Positions 17,995 to 27,560 of a stretch of 64,000 nucleotides of DNA are shown here, piece after piece (the stretch's first letter is position 1; every line of letters begins with the position of its first letter). Under the pieces are notes generated by a model. The model ran no database searches. It was not told where the DNA came from and was given only the letters and a program-made list of their open reading frames with translations. Location: positions 26,682 to 90,681 of the forward strand of contig NZ_SSOJ01000141.1 of assembly GCF_029871205.1 (NCBI RefSeq), in the 5' to 3' direction. This stretch comes from Pseudomonas sp. BN417. Its GTDB lineage: Bacteria; Pseudomonadota; Gammaproteobacteria; Pseudomonadales; Pseudomonadaceae. Made by a program: the position numbers and the translations under genes.

Positions 17995-18266
17995 TCAGGC
18001 CGCCTTCGCCTGCTTCAACTGGCGCCCTCGGGCCTCCATCTGCTGTCCCAGTTCTTCCAGCTTGACCTTGCCCAGCAGCTTGGCGGCCTTCGGGAACATT
18101 TCCTTCTGTTCCTCGTCCAGGTGGTGCTCGATCAGTTCCTTGAGGACCTCACCCGACCGGAGAAGGGAACGGAGCCGGGGTCGGTCTTGAGCAGGTCGGG
18201 GATGACCAGGGCGTCCACGGTGCGGAAGTACTGCTGATCCTGCTTGAGTAGCTCGATGGCATTCAT
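17995..18266 (-). pseudogene. Broken hemerythrin-domain protein gene
   Basis: Starting at the ATG at 18266 the reading is MNAIELLKQDQQYF, then TVDALVIPDLLKTDPGSVPF, then it leaves frame. The other frame picks up EVLKELIEHHLDEEQKEMFPKAAKLLGKVKLEELGQQM to a stop at 17995. Intact Pseudomonas relatives have about 60 more residues between KQD(H) and RTVDAL, carrying most of the iron-binding His and acidic residues. So two lesions are visible: an internal deletion and a frameshift near 18160-18175. A functional di-iron protein cannot be made from it. Confidence 0.75.
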
Positions 18267-18388
18267 TGCGAACTCCCGATTGCATGGGGCGAATACAGGA
18301 AAACTGACTCCCCTTGTCCTCCGGGAGTTCGTGCGATTTCTCAAGATTGATATTTTTATGTTTAATAACAACACCTTGAAAAATATAT

Positions 18389-18601
18389 TCAAGAAACAAC
18401 TTTAACTTCATCAACCAGCGCCGCTGCACATTCCCCGCTGGCTTCGGCACAGCGCCGGCAGCTGTCCATACACTCGCCGCAAAGTCCCCGGCAACGCCTG
18501 ACCGCCTTGCGCTCCGCCTCGCTCCTGATCATGAGAAATTCGGTGATGCAGAGCGAGCAGGCCACAAGGCAGCGGCTGCAGGCTTCGCTATGCGGGTCCA
18601 C
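18389..18601 (-). CDS. Small Cys-rich protein, possibly DUF326/Csp copper-binding type
   Basis: A 70-residue protein with ten Cys in a regular pattern: CSRCLVACSLC near the start, then CRGLCGECMDSCRRCAEASGEC. Spacing of C-x(2)-C-x(3)-C-x(2)-C on helical segments recalls the four-helix copper-storage (DUF326) proteins, though this one is shorter than the usual 100-130. The GTG start at 18601 has GGGAGGTG just upstream, inside the end of the CinA-family gene, and lies 2 bases after that gene's stop. The two are therefore translationally coupled. The protein family is tentative; the gene itself looks real. Confidence 0.55.
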   Translation of the reverse strand: MDPHSEACSRCLVACSLCITEFLMIRSEAERKAVRRCRGLCGECMDSCRRCAEASGECAAALVDEVKVVS

Positions 18602-18603
18602 GC

Positions 18604-19095
18604 TCACCTCCCTCCCGCCTGGCGCAGCCGCTCGTAGTAATACGGCAGCTGCAGCAGGGCATGACGCGCCGCGGCCTGGCGCACTTCGTTGCGTTCGCCG
18701 CGAAAGCGCAGGGTCTCGCTGACCACGCCTTCGTGGTCGTTGATCCGCATGGCGCAGGCGAAACACTGCACGCCGTCCATGCCACCGTCGGCCTCGGCCA
18801 GGCCGGTGTTGGCCAGGGCGATATCTGCCTGACTGGCCTGCAAGGCACCCACCGCCATTTCGCGGGTGACCTCCTCGCTGGTCAGGCCGTAGCGCTCGAT
18901 GGTCTGTTCATGCACGCCCAGGCAGGCCTGCTTGGCCCGGGGCGAATAGACCACATAGCCACTGTCCAGCACCGCGCCGCCACCGGAGACTTCCGCCACC
19001 AGCGAGGCCATCAGCCCGGCGGTGCAGGATTCAGCGGTCACCAGGGTGAGCCTGTACTTCCCCAGGAAGTTCACCACCTGCTCGATCTCGCGCAT
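18604..19095 (-). CDS. CinA C-terminal domain protein (NMN amidohydrolase-like)
   Basis: A 163-residue stand-alone CinA C-terminal domain. The family enzyme (PncC) deamidates nicotinamide mononucleotide. Motifs are TLVTAESCTAGLMASLVAEVSGGG near residues 17-40, GYVVYSPRAKQACLGV, and VTREMAVGALQASQADIALANTGLAEADGG. The second of two nearby ATGs (19095) is chosen because AGGAGG lies 7 bases from it but almost touches the first one (19101). It is first in a leftward unit with the Cys-rich gene. Confidence 0.8.
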   Translation of the reverse strand: MREIEQVVNFLGKYRLTLVTAESCTAGLMASLVAEVSGGGAVLDSGYVVYSPRAKQACLGVHEQTIERYGLTSEEVTREMAVGALQASQADIALANTGLAEADGGMDGVQCFACAMRINDHEGVVSETLRFRGERNEVRQAAARHALLQLPYYYERLRQAGGR

Positions 19096-19386
19096 CTCCA
19101 TCCCTCCTCTGCGACAGGCCTGCCTTGTCTTATGGAAGGCCTGACCGCGGGCAAAGTTCAGCCTATCGAGGGATGGACCGACGGACAGAAAAAAAGTCGA
19201 ACCATCTGCCCGGCGGGTCAGTCAGGACTGATGTGGGGTCCGAAAAGATCGGCACCACGAGAAGGCGCCTGTACGGCTGGCGGGAGCCAGATAGCAGGGA
19301 GTCGGCGCGCGCGTCCGCAAGGTCCGGTAGAAGTCTTGCCGACCGAGGGGACCGCAGAACAAGGACCAGAAAAATCGGAGCACACC

Positions 19387-20925
19387 ATGGGAACTGCCGT
19401 AGCCACGGCCCGCATCGATGAGGTCGCATCCCCCAGCGCCAAACCCAGGGCCGAACTGCACCTGGGCAGCTTGCAAGCCAGCAAGAAGCGCATCCTGTTC
19501 GTCACCTCCGAACTCGCCGACCTGGTGAAGGTGGGCGGCCTCGGCGATGTGTCGGCGGCCCTGCCCAAGGCCCTGTCGTCACGCCACGACATCCGCGTGC
19601 TGATTCCCGGTTACCGGCAGGTGCTGGAAGCCGGCCTGCCGATCCGCATCATCGGCCAGGTCGGCGGCCTCGCCGCCCTGCCCCCTTGCCGCATCGGCCG
19701 CCTGGACCTGCCCGACGGGCTGATCGTCTACCTGCTGATCTGCCCCGAGCTCTACGAGCGCGAAGGCACGCCCTACGGCGACGGCCATGGCCACGACTGG
19801 CCGGACAACCATATCCGCTTCGCCCGCCTGGGTCTGGCGGCCGCCGAGATCGCCGCCGGCACCGCCTGCATCAGCTGGTGCCCGGAACTGGTCCACGCCA
19901 ACGACTGGCCGGCGGCCCTGGCCCCGGCCTACATGGCCTGGCGCGGCCTGCGCACGCCCACTGTGTTCACCATCCACAACCTGGCCTACCAGGGCATCTG
20001 CGACCTGCAGAGCAGCCCCGAGCTGGCCCTGCCACCCGAGGCACTCAGCCACGAGGCCCTGGAGTTCTACGGCAAGCTGTCCTTCCTCAAGGGCGGTATC
20101 GCCTACGCCAGCCACGTGACCACGGTGAGCGAGACCTATGCCCAGGAGATCACCACCGCCGACTTCGGCTGCGGCCTGGAAGGCATGCTCCAGGGCAAGG
20201 TCGCCGAAGGCCAGCTCAGCGGCATTACCAACGGCATAGACGAAAGCTGGGAGCCGGGCAGCGACCCGCACCTGGTGGAAGGCTTCGGCGTCCATCAGTG
20301 GCAAGGCAAGCGCGCCAACGCCGAACATGTGCAGCAGCTGTTCCAGCTGGACGATGTCGACGGCCCGTTGTTCGCCGTGGTCTCGCGCCTGGTCCAGCAG
20401 AAAGGCATCGACCTGACCCGCGAAGTGGCCGAGCACATAGTCGCCGAGGGCGGCCGCATCGCCGTGATCGGCCAGGGCGAGCCGGAACTGGAGCAGGCCA
20501 TGGTCGAACTGGGCGAACGCCACCCCGGCCGCATCGGCGTACAGATCGGCTTCAACGAAACCGACGCCCGACGCATCTACGCCGGCAGCGACTTCCTGCT
20601 GATGCCCTCGCGCTTCGAACCTTGCGGCCTGAGCCAGATGTACGCGCAGTGCTTCGGCTCACTGCCCATCGCCCGGCGCACCGGTGGCCTGGCCGACACC
20701 ATCGAAGACGGCGTGACCGGTTTCCTCTTCGACGATCCGACGGTCGATAGCTACCTGGACGCCCTGCAGCGTGCCCTGGCCGTCTACCACCACCCGCAGC
20801 TGTTCGATGCCATGCGCTGCAAGGCGATGGCCTCGCCGCTGTACTGGGAGGAGTCGGTCGCCCCCTACGACGAGCTCTACCTGCGCCTGCTGGGCGACGT
20901 TCGCGAGGTCGGGGGCCAGGACTGA
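19387..20925 (+). CDS. glgA: Glycogen synthase (GT5 family)
   Basis: A 512-residue glycosyltransferase that extends alpha-1,4-glucan from a sugar nucleotide. The nucleotide-sugar loop KVGGLGDVSAALPKAL is near residue 48. The C-terminal half has VVSRLVQQKGIDL and the acceptor-site SRFEPCGLSQMYAQ with RRTGGLADTIEDG. The first 30 residues before KKRILFVTSELADL are an extension compared with E. coli GlgA. GGAG lies 6 bases before the ATG at 19387. It opens the operon glgA-treZ-malQ-treY-DUF2934-glgX. No glgC is seen in the window, so its donor source is unclear. The 285 bases upstream (19102-19386) show no other gene and should hold the operon promoter. Confidence 0.92.
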   Translation: MGTAVATARIDEVASPSAKPRAELHLGSLQASKKRILFVTSELADLVKVGGLGDVSAALPKALSSRHDIRVLIPGYRQVLEAGLPIRIIGQVGGLAALPPCRIGRLDLPDGLIVYLLICPELYEREGTPYGDGHGHDWPDNHIRFARLGLAAAEIAAGTACISWCPELVHANDWPAALAPAYMAWRGLRTPTVFTIHNLAYQGICDLQSSPELALPPEALSHEALEFYGKLSFLKGGIAYASHVTTVSETYAQEITTADFGCGLEGMLQGKVAEGQLSGITNGIDESWEPGSDPHLVEGFGVHQWQGKRANAEHVQQLFQLDDVDGPLFAVVSRLVQQKGIDLTREVAEHIVAEGGRIAVIGQGEPELEQAMVELGERHPGRIGVQIGFNETDARRIYAGSDFLLMPSRFEPCGLSQMYAQCFGSLPIARRTGGLADTIEDGVTGFLFDDPTVDSYLDALQRALAVYHHPQLFDAMRCKAMASPLYWEESVAPYDELYLRLLGDVREVGGQD

Positions 20926-22688
20926 TGACCGCCCCGCAACGCCACGGCGCCAGGTTGCTGGATGCCGAACGCGTGCTCTTCGCTCTCTGGGCGCCTGACT
21001 GCCGTGCAGTCGCGGTGGAAATGCAGGACGGCTCGCTGCACCCCTTGCAGCCCGAGGACGGTGGCTGGTTCGATGGCGAGCTGGCGTGCCGCGCGGGCGG
21101 CGGCTACCGCTTCCTGGTCAATGGCGACCTGCGGGTGCCGGACCCGGCTTCGCGCCAGCAGCTGGGCGATGTCCACGGTTTCAGCATTGTCGTGGACCCT
21201 TCCCGCTACGCCTGGCGCACACCCGGCTGGTGCGGCCGGCCCTGGCATGAGGCGGTGATCTACGAACTGCACGTGGGCCTGCTCGGTGGTTTCGCCAAAG
21301 TCGAGGCCTACCTGCCGGCCCTGCGCGACCTGGGCGTGACAGCCGTGGAGCTGATGCCCCTGGGGGAGTTCCCCGGCAAGCGCAACTGGGGCTACGACGG
21401 CGTGCTGCCGTTCGCCCCGGAGTCCTCATACGGCACGCCGAACGAGCTGCGCAGCCTGGTGGACCGCGCCCACGAGCTGGGCCTGATGGTGCTGGTGGAC
21501 GTGGTCTACAACCACTTCGGTCCGGAGGGCAATTACCTCGGCCACTATGCCAGTGAGTTCTTCCGCGCCGACCGGCAGACGCCCTGGGGCGCGCCCATCG
21601 ACTTCCGCCGTAAGGCGGTGCGCGACTTTTTCGTCGAGAACGCCCTGATGTGGCTGGAGGACTACCGCATGGACGGGCTGCGCCTGGACGCGGTGCACGC
21701 CATCCGCGACCGCGCGTTCATGCTGGAACTGGCTGCCAGGGTACGCGCCGGGCTGCTGCCCGGCCGCCATGTGCACCTGGTCCTGGAGAATGAGCGCAAC
21801 GAGGCCAGCCTGATGCGGCAAGGCTACGACGCCCAGTGGAACGACGACGGCCATAACGCCCTGCATGTGCTGCTCACCGGTGAACACGAGGGCTACTACG
21901 CCGACTATGCGCAGGCTCCCGCCACCCAGCTGGCCCGCTGCCTGGGCGAAGGCTTCGCCTTCCAGGGCCAGGGCAACCGGCATGGTTCTGCCCGCGGCGA
22001 ACCCAGCGCGCACCTGCCGCCCACCGCCTTCGTGCTGTTCCTGCAGAACCACGACCAGGTGGGCAACCGCGCCTTCGGCGAACGCCTGCCGGTGCTGGCC
22101 GACCTTGACGCGCTCAAGGCCGCCACCGCGCTGCTCCTGCTCTCGCCCATGGTGCCGCTGCTGTTCATGGGCGAGGAATGGGGCTCGGCCCAGCCTTTCC
22201 TGTATTTCACCGATCACCCCGACAAGCTGGGTCGCGCGGTGCGCGATGGCCGACGCGACGAGTTCGCAGAGTTCTCGGCCTTTGCCGATGCCGCGCTGCG
22301 CGAGGCCATTCCCGACCCCAACTCGTCGCGGACCTTCGACAGCAGCCTGCCCGACCTGGACCCGGCCCACCAGTTGCGCCACCGCGAATGGCTAGCGCTG
22401 TACCGCGAGCTGCTGCGCCTGCGCCACCTGTGGATCGTCCCGCGTCTACCCGGCTGCCGCCCCCTGGGCGCCAGGGTGCTTGGTTCCCACGCGGTGGCCG
22501 CCGCCTGGCGCCTGGGCGATGACAGCCGCCTGCATATCGCCCTCAACCTCGGCGCGTCTCCGGTACCCTTCGACAGGGCTCCGGCCAATGCCGAGCTGCT
22601 CCATGCCCACCGGGTGGACGGGCTCGACCTCGCCGAGCACCGCCTGCCGCCGCGCAGCGCCCTGGTACTGCGGGAGAGCGCGCCATGA
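20925..22688 (+). CDS. treZ: Malto-oligosyltrehalose trehalohydrolase
   Basis: A 587-residue GH13 enzyme that cuts trehalose from the end of maltooligosyl-trehalose. After an N-terminal beta-sandwich come WHEAVIYELHVG, the nucleophile Asp in MDGLRLDAVHAIRD (about 256), the acid Glu in LVLENERNEASLM (about 289) and FLQNHDQVGNRAFGERL. These are TreZ-specific features. Its ATG overlaps the glgA stop (TGATG). Together with TreY it makes trehalose from glucan chains. Confidence 0.93.
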   Translation: MTAPQRHGARLLDAERVLFALWAPDCRAVAVEMQDGSLHPLQPEDGGWFDGELACRAGGGYRFLVNGDLRVPDPASRQQLGDVHGFSIVVDPSRYAWRTPGWCGRPWHEAVIYELHVGLLGGFAKVEAYLPALRDLGVTAVELMPLGEFPGKRNWGYDGVLPFAPESSYGTPNELRSLVDRAHELGLMVLVDVVYNHFGPEGNYLGHYASEFFRADRQTPWGAPIDFRRKAVRDFFVENALMWLEDYRMDGLRLDAVHAIRDRAFMLELAARVRAGLLPGRHVHLVLENERNEASLMRQGYDAQWNDDGHNALHVLLTGEHEGYYADYAQAPATQLARCLGEGFAFQGQGNRHGSARGEPSAHLPPTAFVLFLQNHDQVGNRAFGERLPVLADLDALKAATALLLLSPMVPLLFMGEEWGSAQPFLYFTDHPDKLGRAVRDGRRDEFAEFSAFADAALREAIPDPNSSRTFDSSLPDLDPAHQLRHREWLALYRELLRLRHLWIVPRLPGCRPLGARVLGSHAVAAAWRLGDDSRLHIALNLGASPVPFDRAPANAELLHAHRVDGLDLAEHRLPPRSALVLRESAP

Positions 22689-24757
22689 GCGATGCGCAAC
22701 TGGCCAGCCTGGCCAGCGCCGCAGGCCTCCTGCTGGACTGGGTGGATGCCGGCGGCCGGCCCCAACGGATCAGCCCGGAGGCCCAGCGCATGCTGCTGGA
22801 AGCCCTTGGCTTCGCCGCCCAGAGCCCGCAGCAGATCGCCGGCAGCCTGGCGGCGATCGAGGCGCGCCGGCACAGCGGCTGGCCCGGCGCCCTGGTCACC
22901 CTGGACCAGGGCGAAGTGCTGTCCCTGGCCGACGGCCAGCGCCCCGGCCAGTCCTACCAGCTGCGCCTGGAGGACGGCCGCCTGCTGGATGGCCGCCTGG
23001 ATGCCGATGGCCGCCTCGTCGCGCCGAATACCTGCGGCTACCACCAGTTGGCCATTGGCGAGCACCAGCTCTGCCTGGCGGTGGCGCCGCCCGCCTGCCA
23101 GGGCGTGATGGAGCTGGCGGAACGCCAACGCATCTGGGGCCTGGGCGCGCAGCTCTATGCCCTGCGCCGCCCCGGTGACGGTGGCCTGGGCGACACCCGC
23201 GCCCTGGAAGACCTGGCCCGCAGCGCCGCCGCCAAGGGCGCCGATGCCCTGGCCATCAGCCCGGTACATGCCCTGTGCAGCGCCAACGGCCAGCAGTACA
23301 GCCCCTACTCGCCCTCCAGCCGGCTGCACTTCAATGTGCTGCACGCGGCGCCGGCCAGCGTGCTGGGCGAGGCAGCAGTCGCCCGGGCGCTGGAAATCAC
23401 CGGCCTGGGGTCGCAGTTCGCCCGCCTGGAAGCCCTCCCGCTGATCGACTGGCCGGCGGTAGCGCGCGCTCGCCAGACGCTGCTACGCCAGCTCTATCGC
23501 GACTTCAACGAAGACAACGGGCCGCTGCACCACGACTTCGAGCGCTTCCGCGAACGCGGTGGCGACGCCCTGTTGCTGCACAGCCGCTTCGAGGCCCTGC
23601 ACCGGCACATGCTGGACAGCCGCCTGCCCGGCGACTGGCGACTCTGGCCGGAGCACCTGCGCAACCCGCAGCACGCCGCGGTGCAACGCTTCGCCGTGGA
23701 GCACGCGGCGGAAATCGAATTCCACGCGTTCAGCCAATGGCTGATCGCCCGCTGTCTGGAGCGCGCGCAGATCAGTGCGGTGAGCGCCGGCATGCGCATC
23801 GGCCTGATCGCCGACCTGGCGGTGGGTGCCGATTGTGCCGGCAGCCAGGCCTGGGCCTGCCAGGACGAGTTGCTGCCCATGGTCACCGTGGGCGCACCGC
23901 CGGATATCCTCAACCGTTCCGGGCAGAACTGGGGGGTCTGGGCCTTCTCGCCGCAGGGCCTCAGGGGGCAGGGTTTCCGCGCCTTCATCCAGATGCTGCG
24001 GGCCAGCTTCAGCTATTCCGGCGGCATCCGTATCGACCACGTGATGAGCCTGCAGCGGCTCTGGGTGATTCCCCAGGGCGCACCGCCGGATGCCGGCGCC
24101 TACCTGCAGTTCCCCTTCCGCGACCTGCTGCGCCTGCTGGCCCTGGAATCCTGGCGCCACCAGGCCCTGGTGATAGGCGAGGACCTGGGCACTGTGCCCG
24201 AGGGGCTGCGCGAAGAGCTCGCGCGGCGCCAGGTCCTGGGCATGCGTGTACTGCTGTTCGAACAACGCGACGGCCGTTTCATCCCCCCCGAGCACTGGCC
24301 AGACAACGCCCTGGCCACCACCAGCACCCACGACCTGCCCAGCCTGCAGGGCTGGTTCCAGGGCCGCGATGTCGAATGGCGGCTCAAGGCCGGCCACAGC
24401 GTCCCGGAGCAGGCCCGAGCAGACCTGGACGAGCGCCAGCGCGAATGCCATGCGCTGGTGGCCGCGCTACGCCAGCAAGGCCAGCTGTCCGTCCACGAGT
24501 GCAGCCTGGAGGCCTGTGTCGAAGGTTGTATCGGCTACGTCGGCGAAACCCCGGCGCCCCTGGTGCTGCTGCCCCTGGAGGACGCTCTTGGCGAATTGGA
24601 GCAACCCAACCTGCCGGGACCGGGGGATGTGCACCCGAACTGGCGGCGGCGCTGGCCGGTGGCGGCCGCCGAGCTGCTCGACCAGCCCCTTGCCCGGCGC
24701 CACCTCGACCGCCTGGTGGAAAGCCGCGCGATCCAGCGGGGGCCCGAACATGACTGA
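22685..24757 (+). CDS. malQ: 4-alpha-glucanotransferase (amylomaltase)
   Basis: A 690-residue GH77 enzyme that shuffles alpha-1,4-glucan segments. The catalytic nucleophile Asp is in GGIRIDHVMSLQRLW (about 450), the acid/base Glu in VIGEDLGTVPEGL (about 499), and the third acid in TTSTHDLPSLQGW. A C-terminal YVGETPAPLVLLPLED motif is typical of MalQ. It overlaps treZ and treY by a few bases each, consistent with a single translationally coupled operon. Confidence 0.93.
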   Translation: MSDAQLASLASAAGLLLDWVDAGGRPQRISPEAQRMLLEALGFAAQSPQQIAGSLAAIEARRHSGWPGALVTLDQGEVLSLADGQRPGQSYQLRLEDGRLLDGRLDADGRLVAPNTCGYHQLAIGEHQLCLAVAPPACQGVMELAERQRIWGLGAQLYALRRPGDGGLGDTRALEDLARSAAAKGADALAISPVHALCSANGQQYSPYSPSSRLHFNVLHAAPASVLGEAAVARALEITGLGSQFARLEALPLIDWPAVARARQTLLRQLYRDFNEDNGPLHHDFERFRERGGDALLLHSRFEALHRHMLDSRLPGDWRLWPEHLRNPQHAAVQRFAVEHAAEIEFHAFSQWLIARCLERAQISAVSAGMRIGLIADLAVGADCAGSQAWACQDELLPMVTVGAPPDILNRSGQNWGVWAFSPQGLRGQGFRAFIQMLRASFSYSGGIRIDHVMSLQRLWVIPQGAPPDAGAYLQFPFRDLLRLLALESWRHQALVIGEDLGTVPEGLREELARRQVLGMRVLLFEQRDGRFIPPEHWPDNALATTSTHDLPSLQGWFQGRDVEWRLKAGHSVPEQARADLDERQRECHALVAALRQQGQLSVHECSLEACVEGCIGYVGETPAPLVLLPLEDALGELEQPNLPGPGDVHPNWRRRWPVAAAELLDQPLARRHLDRLVESRAIQRGPEHD

Positions 24758-27560
24758 CCTGCGCGCCACTCTGCGCTTGCAATTCCACCGCGGCTTCACC
24801 CTGGACGACGCCGTGCCCCTGGTACCGTACTTCGCCCACCTGGGCGTCAGCCATGTCTATGCCTCGCCGCTGCTCTGCGCCCGCCCCGGCTCCAGCCATG
24901 GCTACGACGTGGTGGACCCGACGCGGATCAATCCGGAACTCGGCGGCGAAGCCGCACTGGAACGCCTGGTCGAGGCCCTGCGGCGGCAGCGCATGGGGCT
25001 GATCCTCGATGTGGTCTCCAACCACATGGCGGTGGGCGGCGACGGCAATCCCTGGTGGCTCGATGTGCTCGAGTGGGGCACCGCAAGCCCCTACGCCAGC
25101 TTCTTCGACATCCAGTGGCAGTCTCCAGACCCGCTGCTCCATGGCCAACTGCTGGCGCCCTTCCTGCGCAGCGACTACGGCGAGGTGCTGGCCGCCGGCG
25201 AGGTGCCGCTGGTGTTCGATGCCGAAAAGGGCAGCTTCCATGCCCGGCATTTCGAGCACCGCTTCCCCATCTCGCCGCCCAGCTATGGCGAAATCCTGCG
25301 CAGCTGCGGCGCCCCGGAGCTGTCCGCCCTGGCCCAGGGCTTCGACCGCCTGGCCGGCGCGCGGGATGCCCGGCGCCAGGCCGTCGAGCTGCAGCAGAGC
25401 CTGGCACTGCTGGCCCGCGACGAGCGCCACACGCTGGCCCTGGAGCGCGGCCTGGCGCTGTACCGCAGTGACAGTGAGGCCGGGCTGCAACGCCTGCATC
25501 GGCTGCTGGAACGCCAGCCCTACCGTATCGCCAGCTGGCGCACCGCCGCCGACGACATCAATTGGCGGCGCTTCTTCGATATCAATGAGCTGGGCGGCCT
25601 GCGGGTGGAGCGCCAGGACGTCTTCGAGGCCACCCACGCCAAGGTCTTCGAGCTGATCGAGCGGGGCCTGGTGGACGGACTGCGCATCGACCACGTCGAC
25701 GGCCTGGCCGATCCGCGCAGCTACTGCCGTCGTCTGCGGCGCAGGGTCCGTGCCCTGCTGGCCAAGAGTCCGCCGGCATTGGCGGGAAGGCACTTCCCCA
25801 TCTACGTCGAAAAGATCCTCGCCCACGGCGAGCGCCTGCCCGGCGACTGGGATGTCGACGGCAGTACCGGCTACGAATTCATGAACCAGGTGTCGCTGCT
25901 GCAGCACGACCCGCTTGGCGAAATGCGCCTCTGCGCGCTGTGGAAAGCCGTCAGCGGACGCAGTGGCGACTTCCTCGAAGAAGCACGGGAGGCGCGCCGG
26001 GCCCTGCTGGCCAGCTCCCTGGCCGGCGACCTGGAAACCGTGGCCCAAGGCCTGCTGCAGATCGCCCGGGGCGATATCGCCACCCGCGACCTGACCCTGG
26101 GCGCCATCCGCCGGGCGCTGCTGGAGCTGATCGTGCATTTCCCCGTCTACCGCACCTATGCCGGCGCCTGCGGTCGCTCCGAGCAGGATGCCGAATACTT
26201 CCAGCAGGCGCTGGACGGCGCCCGTGGCAGCATCGGCGAAGCCGACCGGCCACTGCTGGACTACCTGGACCGCTGGCTCGGCGGCGACCCCCAGCGCGCC
26301 CTGCCGCCAGGCCCGCAGCGGCGCTTGCGCCGGCAGATGCTGCGGCGCTTCCAGCAGCTCACCTCGCCGGCCGCCGCCAAGGCGGTGGAGGACACCGCCT
26401 GCTACCGCTCGGTGGTGCTGCTTTCGCGCAACGACGTGGGCTTCGACCCGCAACGGTTCAGCGCCCCGCTGGCGGACTTCCACCGCTGCTGCGCCGCGCG
26501 CGCGGCGAGTTTCCCCGACAACCTGCTGGCCACCGCCACCCACGACCACAAGCGTGGCGAAGACAGCCGCGCGCGCCTGGCAGTACTGAGCGAGCGGGCC
26601 AGCTGGTTCGTCGAGGCGGTGCACGCCTGGCGGCGCCTGGCCGCCCCCTGGCGCCGGGCCGGTGACGAGGGCCAGGGGATCGCCCCGGCCGACGAGATTA
26701 CCCTCTACCAGTGCCTGCTGGGCAGTTGGCCCCCCGGGCTCGACCTGGAGGATGCCGCAGGCCTGCAGCACTACCTGGAGCGCCTGGTGCGCTGGCAGGA
26801 AAAGGCCCTGCGCGAAGCGCGCCTGCGCAGCAGCTGGAGTGCCCCCAACCAGGCCTACGAGAACGCCTGCCGGGACTTCCTGGTACGCCTGATGCAAAGC
26901 GAACAGGCGCGCGCCCTGCGCCAGGAGCTCGCCGCCGCGGCCACCGCCCTGGCCCCGGCGGGCGTCCTCAACAGCCTGGCCCAGTGCCTGCTGCGGATGA
27001 CCACGCCGGGAATCCCCGACCTCTACCAGGGCACCGAGTTCTGGGACTTCAGCCTGGTGGACCCTGACAACCGCCAGCCCGTGGACTATCCGGGATGTAT
27101 CGCTGCCCTCTGCAACCTGGACGAGCCCCGCGCGCTGATCGCGTCCTGGCGCGACGGCCGCATCAAGCAGCGGCTGATCGCCACCGTGCTGAACCTGCGC
27201 CAGGCCCAGCCGCAGCTGTTTCGCGAAGGCGACTACCAGCCGTTGGAAGTGGAGGGCGAGCACGCCGAACGGGTCCTGGCCTTCGCCCGCAGCCATGCCG
27301 GCCGCAGCCTGCTGGTGGTGGTGCCGCGCCTGGCGGCGCCGCTGCTGGATGGCCAGGATCAGCCCCTGGTGCCGCCGCAGCGCTGGGGCGACACCCATGT
27401 GCGCCTGCCCCGGGCCCTGCGTGCCGGACACTTCACCGGCAGCTTCTCCGCCCGCGAGCTGATCCCGTCGCGGGGCAGCCTGGCCCTCGGGGAGCTCCTG
27501 GCGGAATTTCCAGTCAACCTGTTGTTCTTCACCCCTTCGAGCCGGGAGCCGCAGCCATGA
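24750..27560 (+). CDS. treY: Malto-oligosyltrehalose synthase
   Basis: A 936-residue GH13 isomerase that turns the reducing-end alpha-1,4 link of a maltodextrin into the alpha,alpha-1,1 link of trehalose. It shows LRLQFHRGFTLDDAVPLVPYFAHLG at the start, LILDVVSNHMAV, the catalytic Asp in DGLRIDHVDGLADP (about 313), and YVEKILAHGERLPGDW with the acid Glu. TATHDHKRGEDSRARL is TreY-typical. The ATG at 24750 overlaps the end of malQ; the longer upstream frame only shadows malQ. Confidence 0.93.
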   Translation: MTDLRATLRLQFHRGFTLDDAVPLVPYFAHLGVSHVYASPLLCARPGSSHGYDVVDPTRINPELGGEAALERLVEALRRQRMGLILDVVSNHMAVGGDGNPWWLDVLEWGTASPYASFFDIQWQSPDPLLHGQLLAPFLRSDYGEVLAAGEVPLVFDAEKGSFHARHFEHRFPISPPSYGEILRSCGAPELSALAQGFDRLAGARDARRQAVELQQSLALLARDERHTLALERGLALYRSDSEAGLQRLHRLLERQPYRIASWRTAADDINWRRFFDINELGGLRVERQDVFEATHAKVFELIERGLVDGLRIDHVDGLADPRSYCRRLRRRVRALLAKSPPALAGRHFPIYVEKILAHGERLPGDWDVDGSTGYEFMNQVSLLQHDPLGEMRLCALWKAVSGRSGDFLEEAREARRALLASSLAGDLETVAQGLLQIARGDIATRDLTLGAIRRALLELIVHFPVYRTYAGACGRSEQDAEYFQQALDGARGSIGEADRPLLDYLDRWLGGDPQRALPPGPQRRLRRQMLRRFQQLTSPAAAKAVEDTACYRSVVLLSRNDVGFDPQRFSAPLADFHRCCAARAASFPDNLLATATHDHKRGEDSRARLAVLSERASWFVEAVHAWRRLAAPWRRAGDEGQGIAPADEITLYQCLLGSWPPGLDLEDAAGLQHYLERLVRWQEKALREARLRSSWSAPNQAYENACRDFLVRLMQSEQARALRQELAAAATALAPAGVLNSLAQCLLRMTTPGIPDLYQGTEFWDFSLVDPDNRQPVDYPGCIAALCNLDEPRALIASWRDGRIKQRLIATVLNLRQAQPQLFREGDYQPLEVEGEHAERVLAFARSHAGRSLLVVVPRLAAPLLDGQDQPLVPPQRWGDTHVRLPRALRAGHFTGSFSARELIPSRGSLALGELLAEFPVNLLFFTPSSREPQP

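Noticed and set aside
24384-27431. 1015-codon leftward frame opposite treY
   Set aside because: No motif and a Gln/Gly-rich composition; treY is fully supported by catalytic residues.
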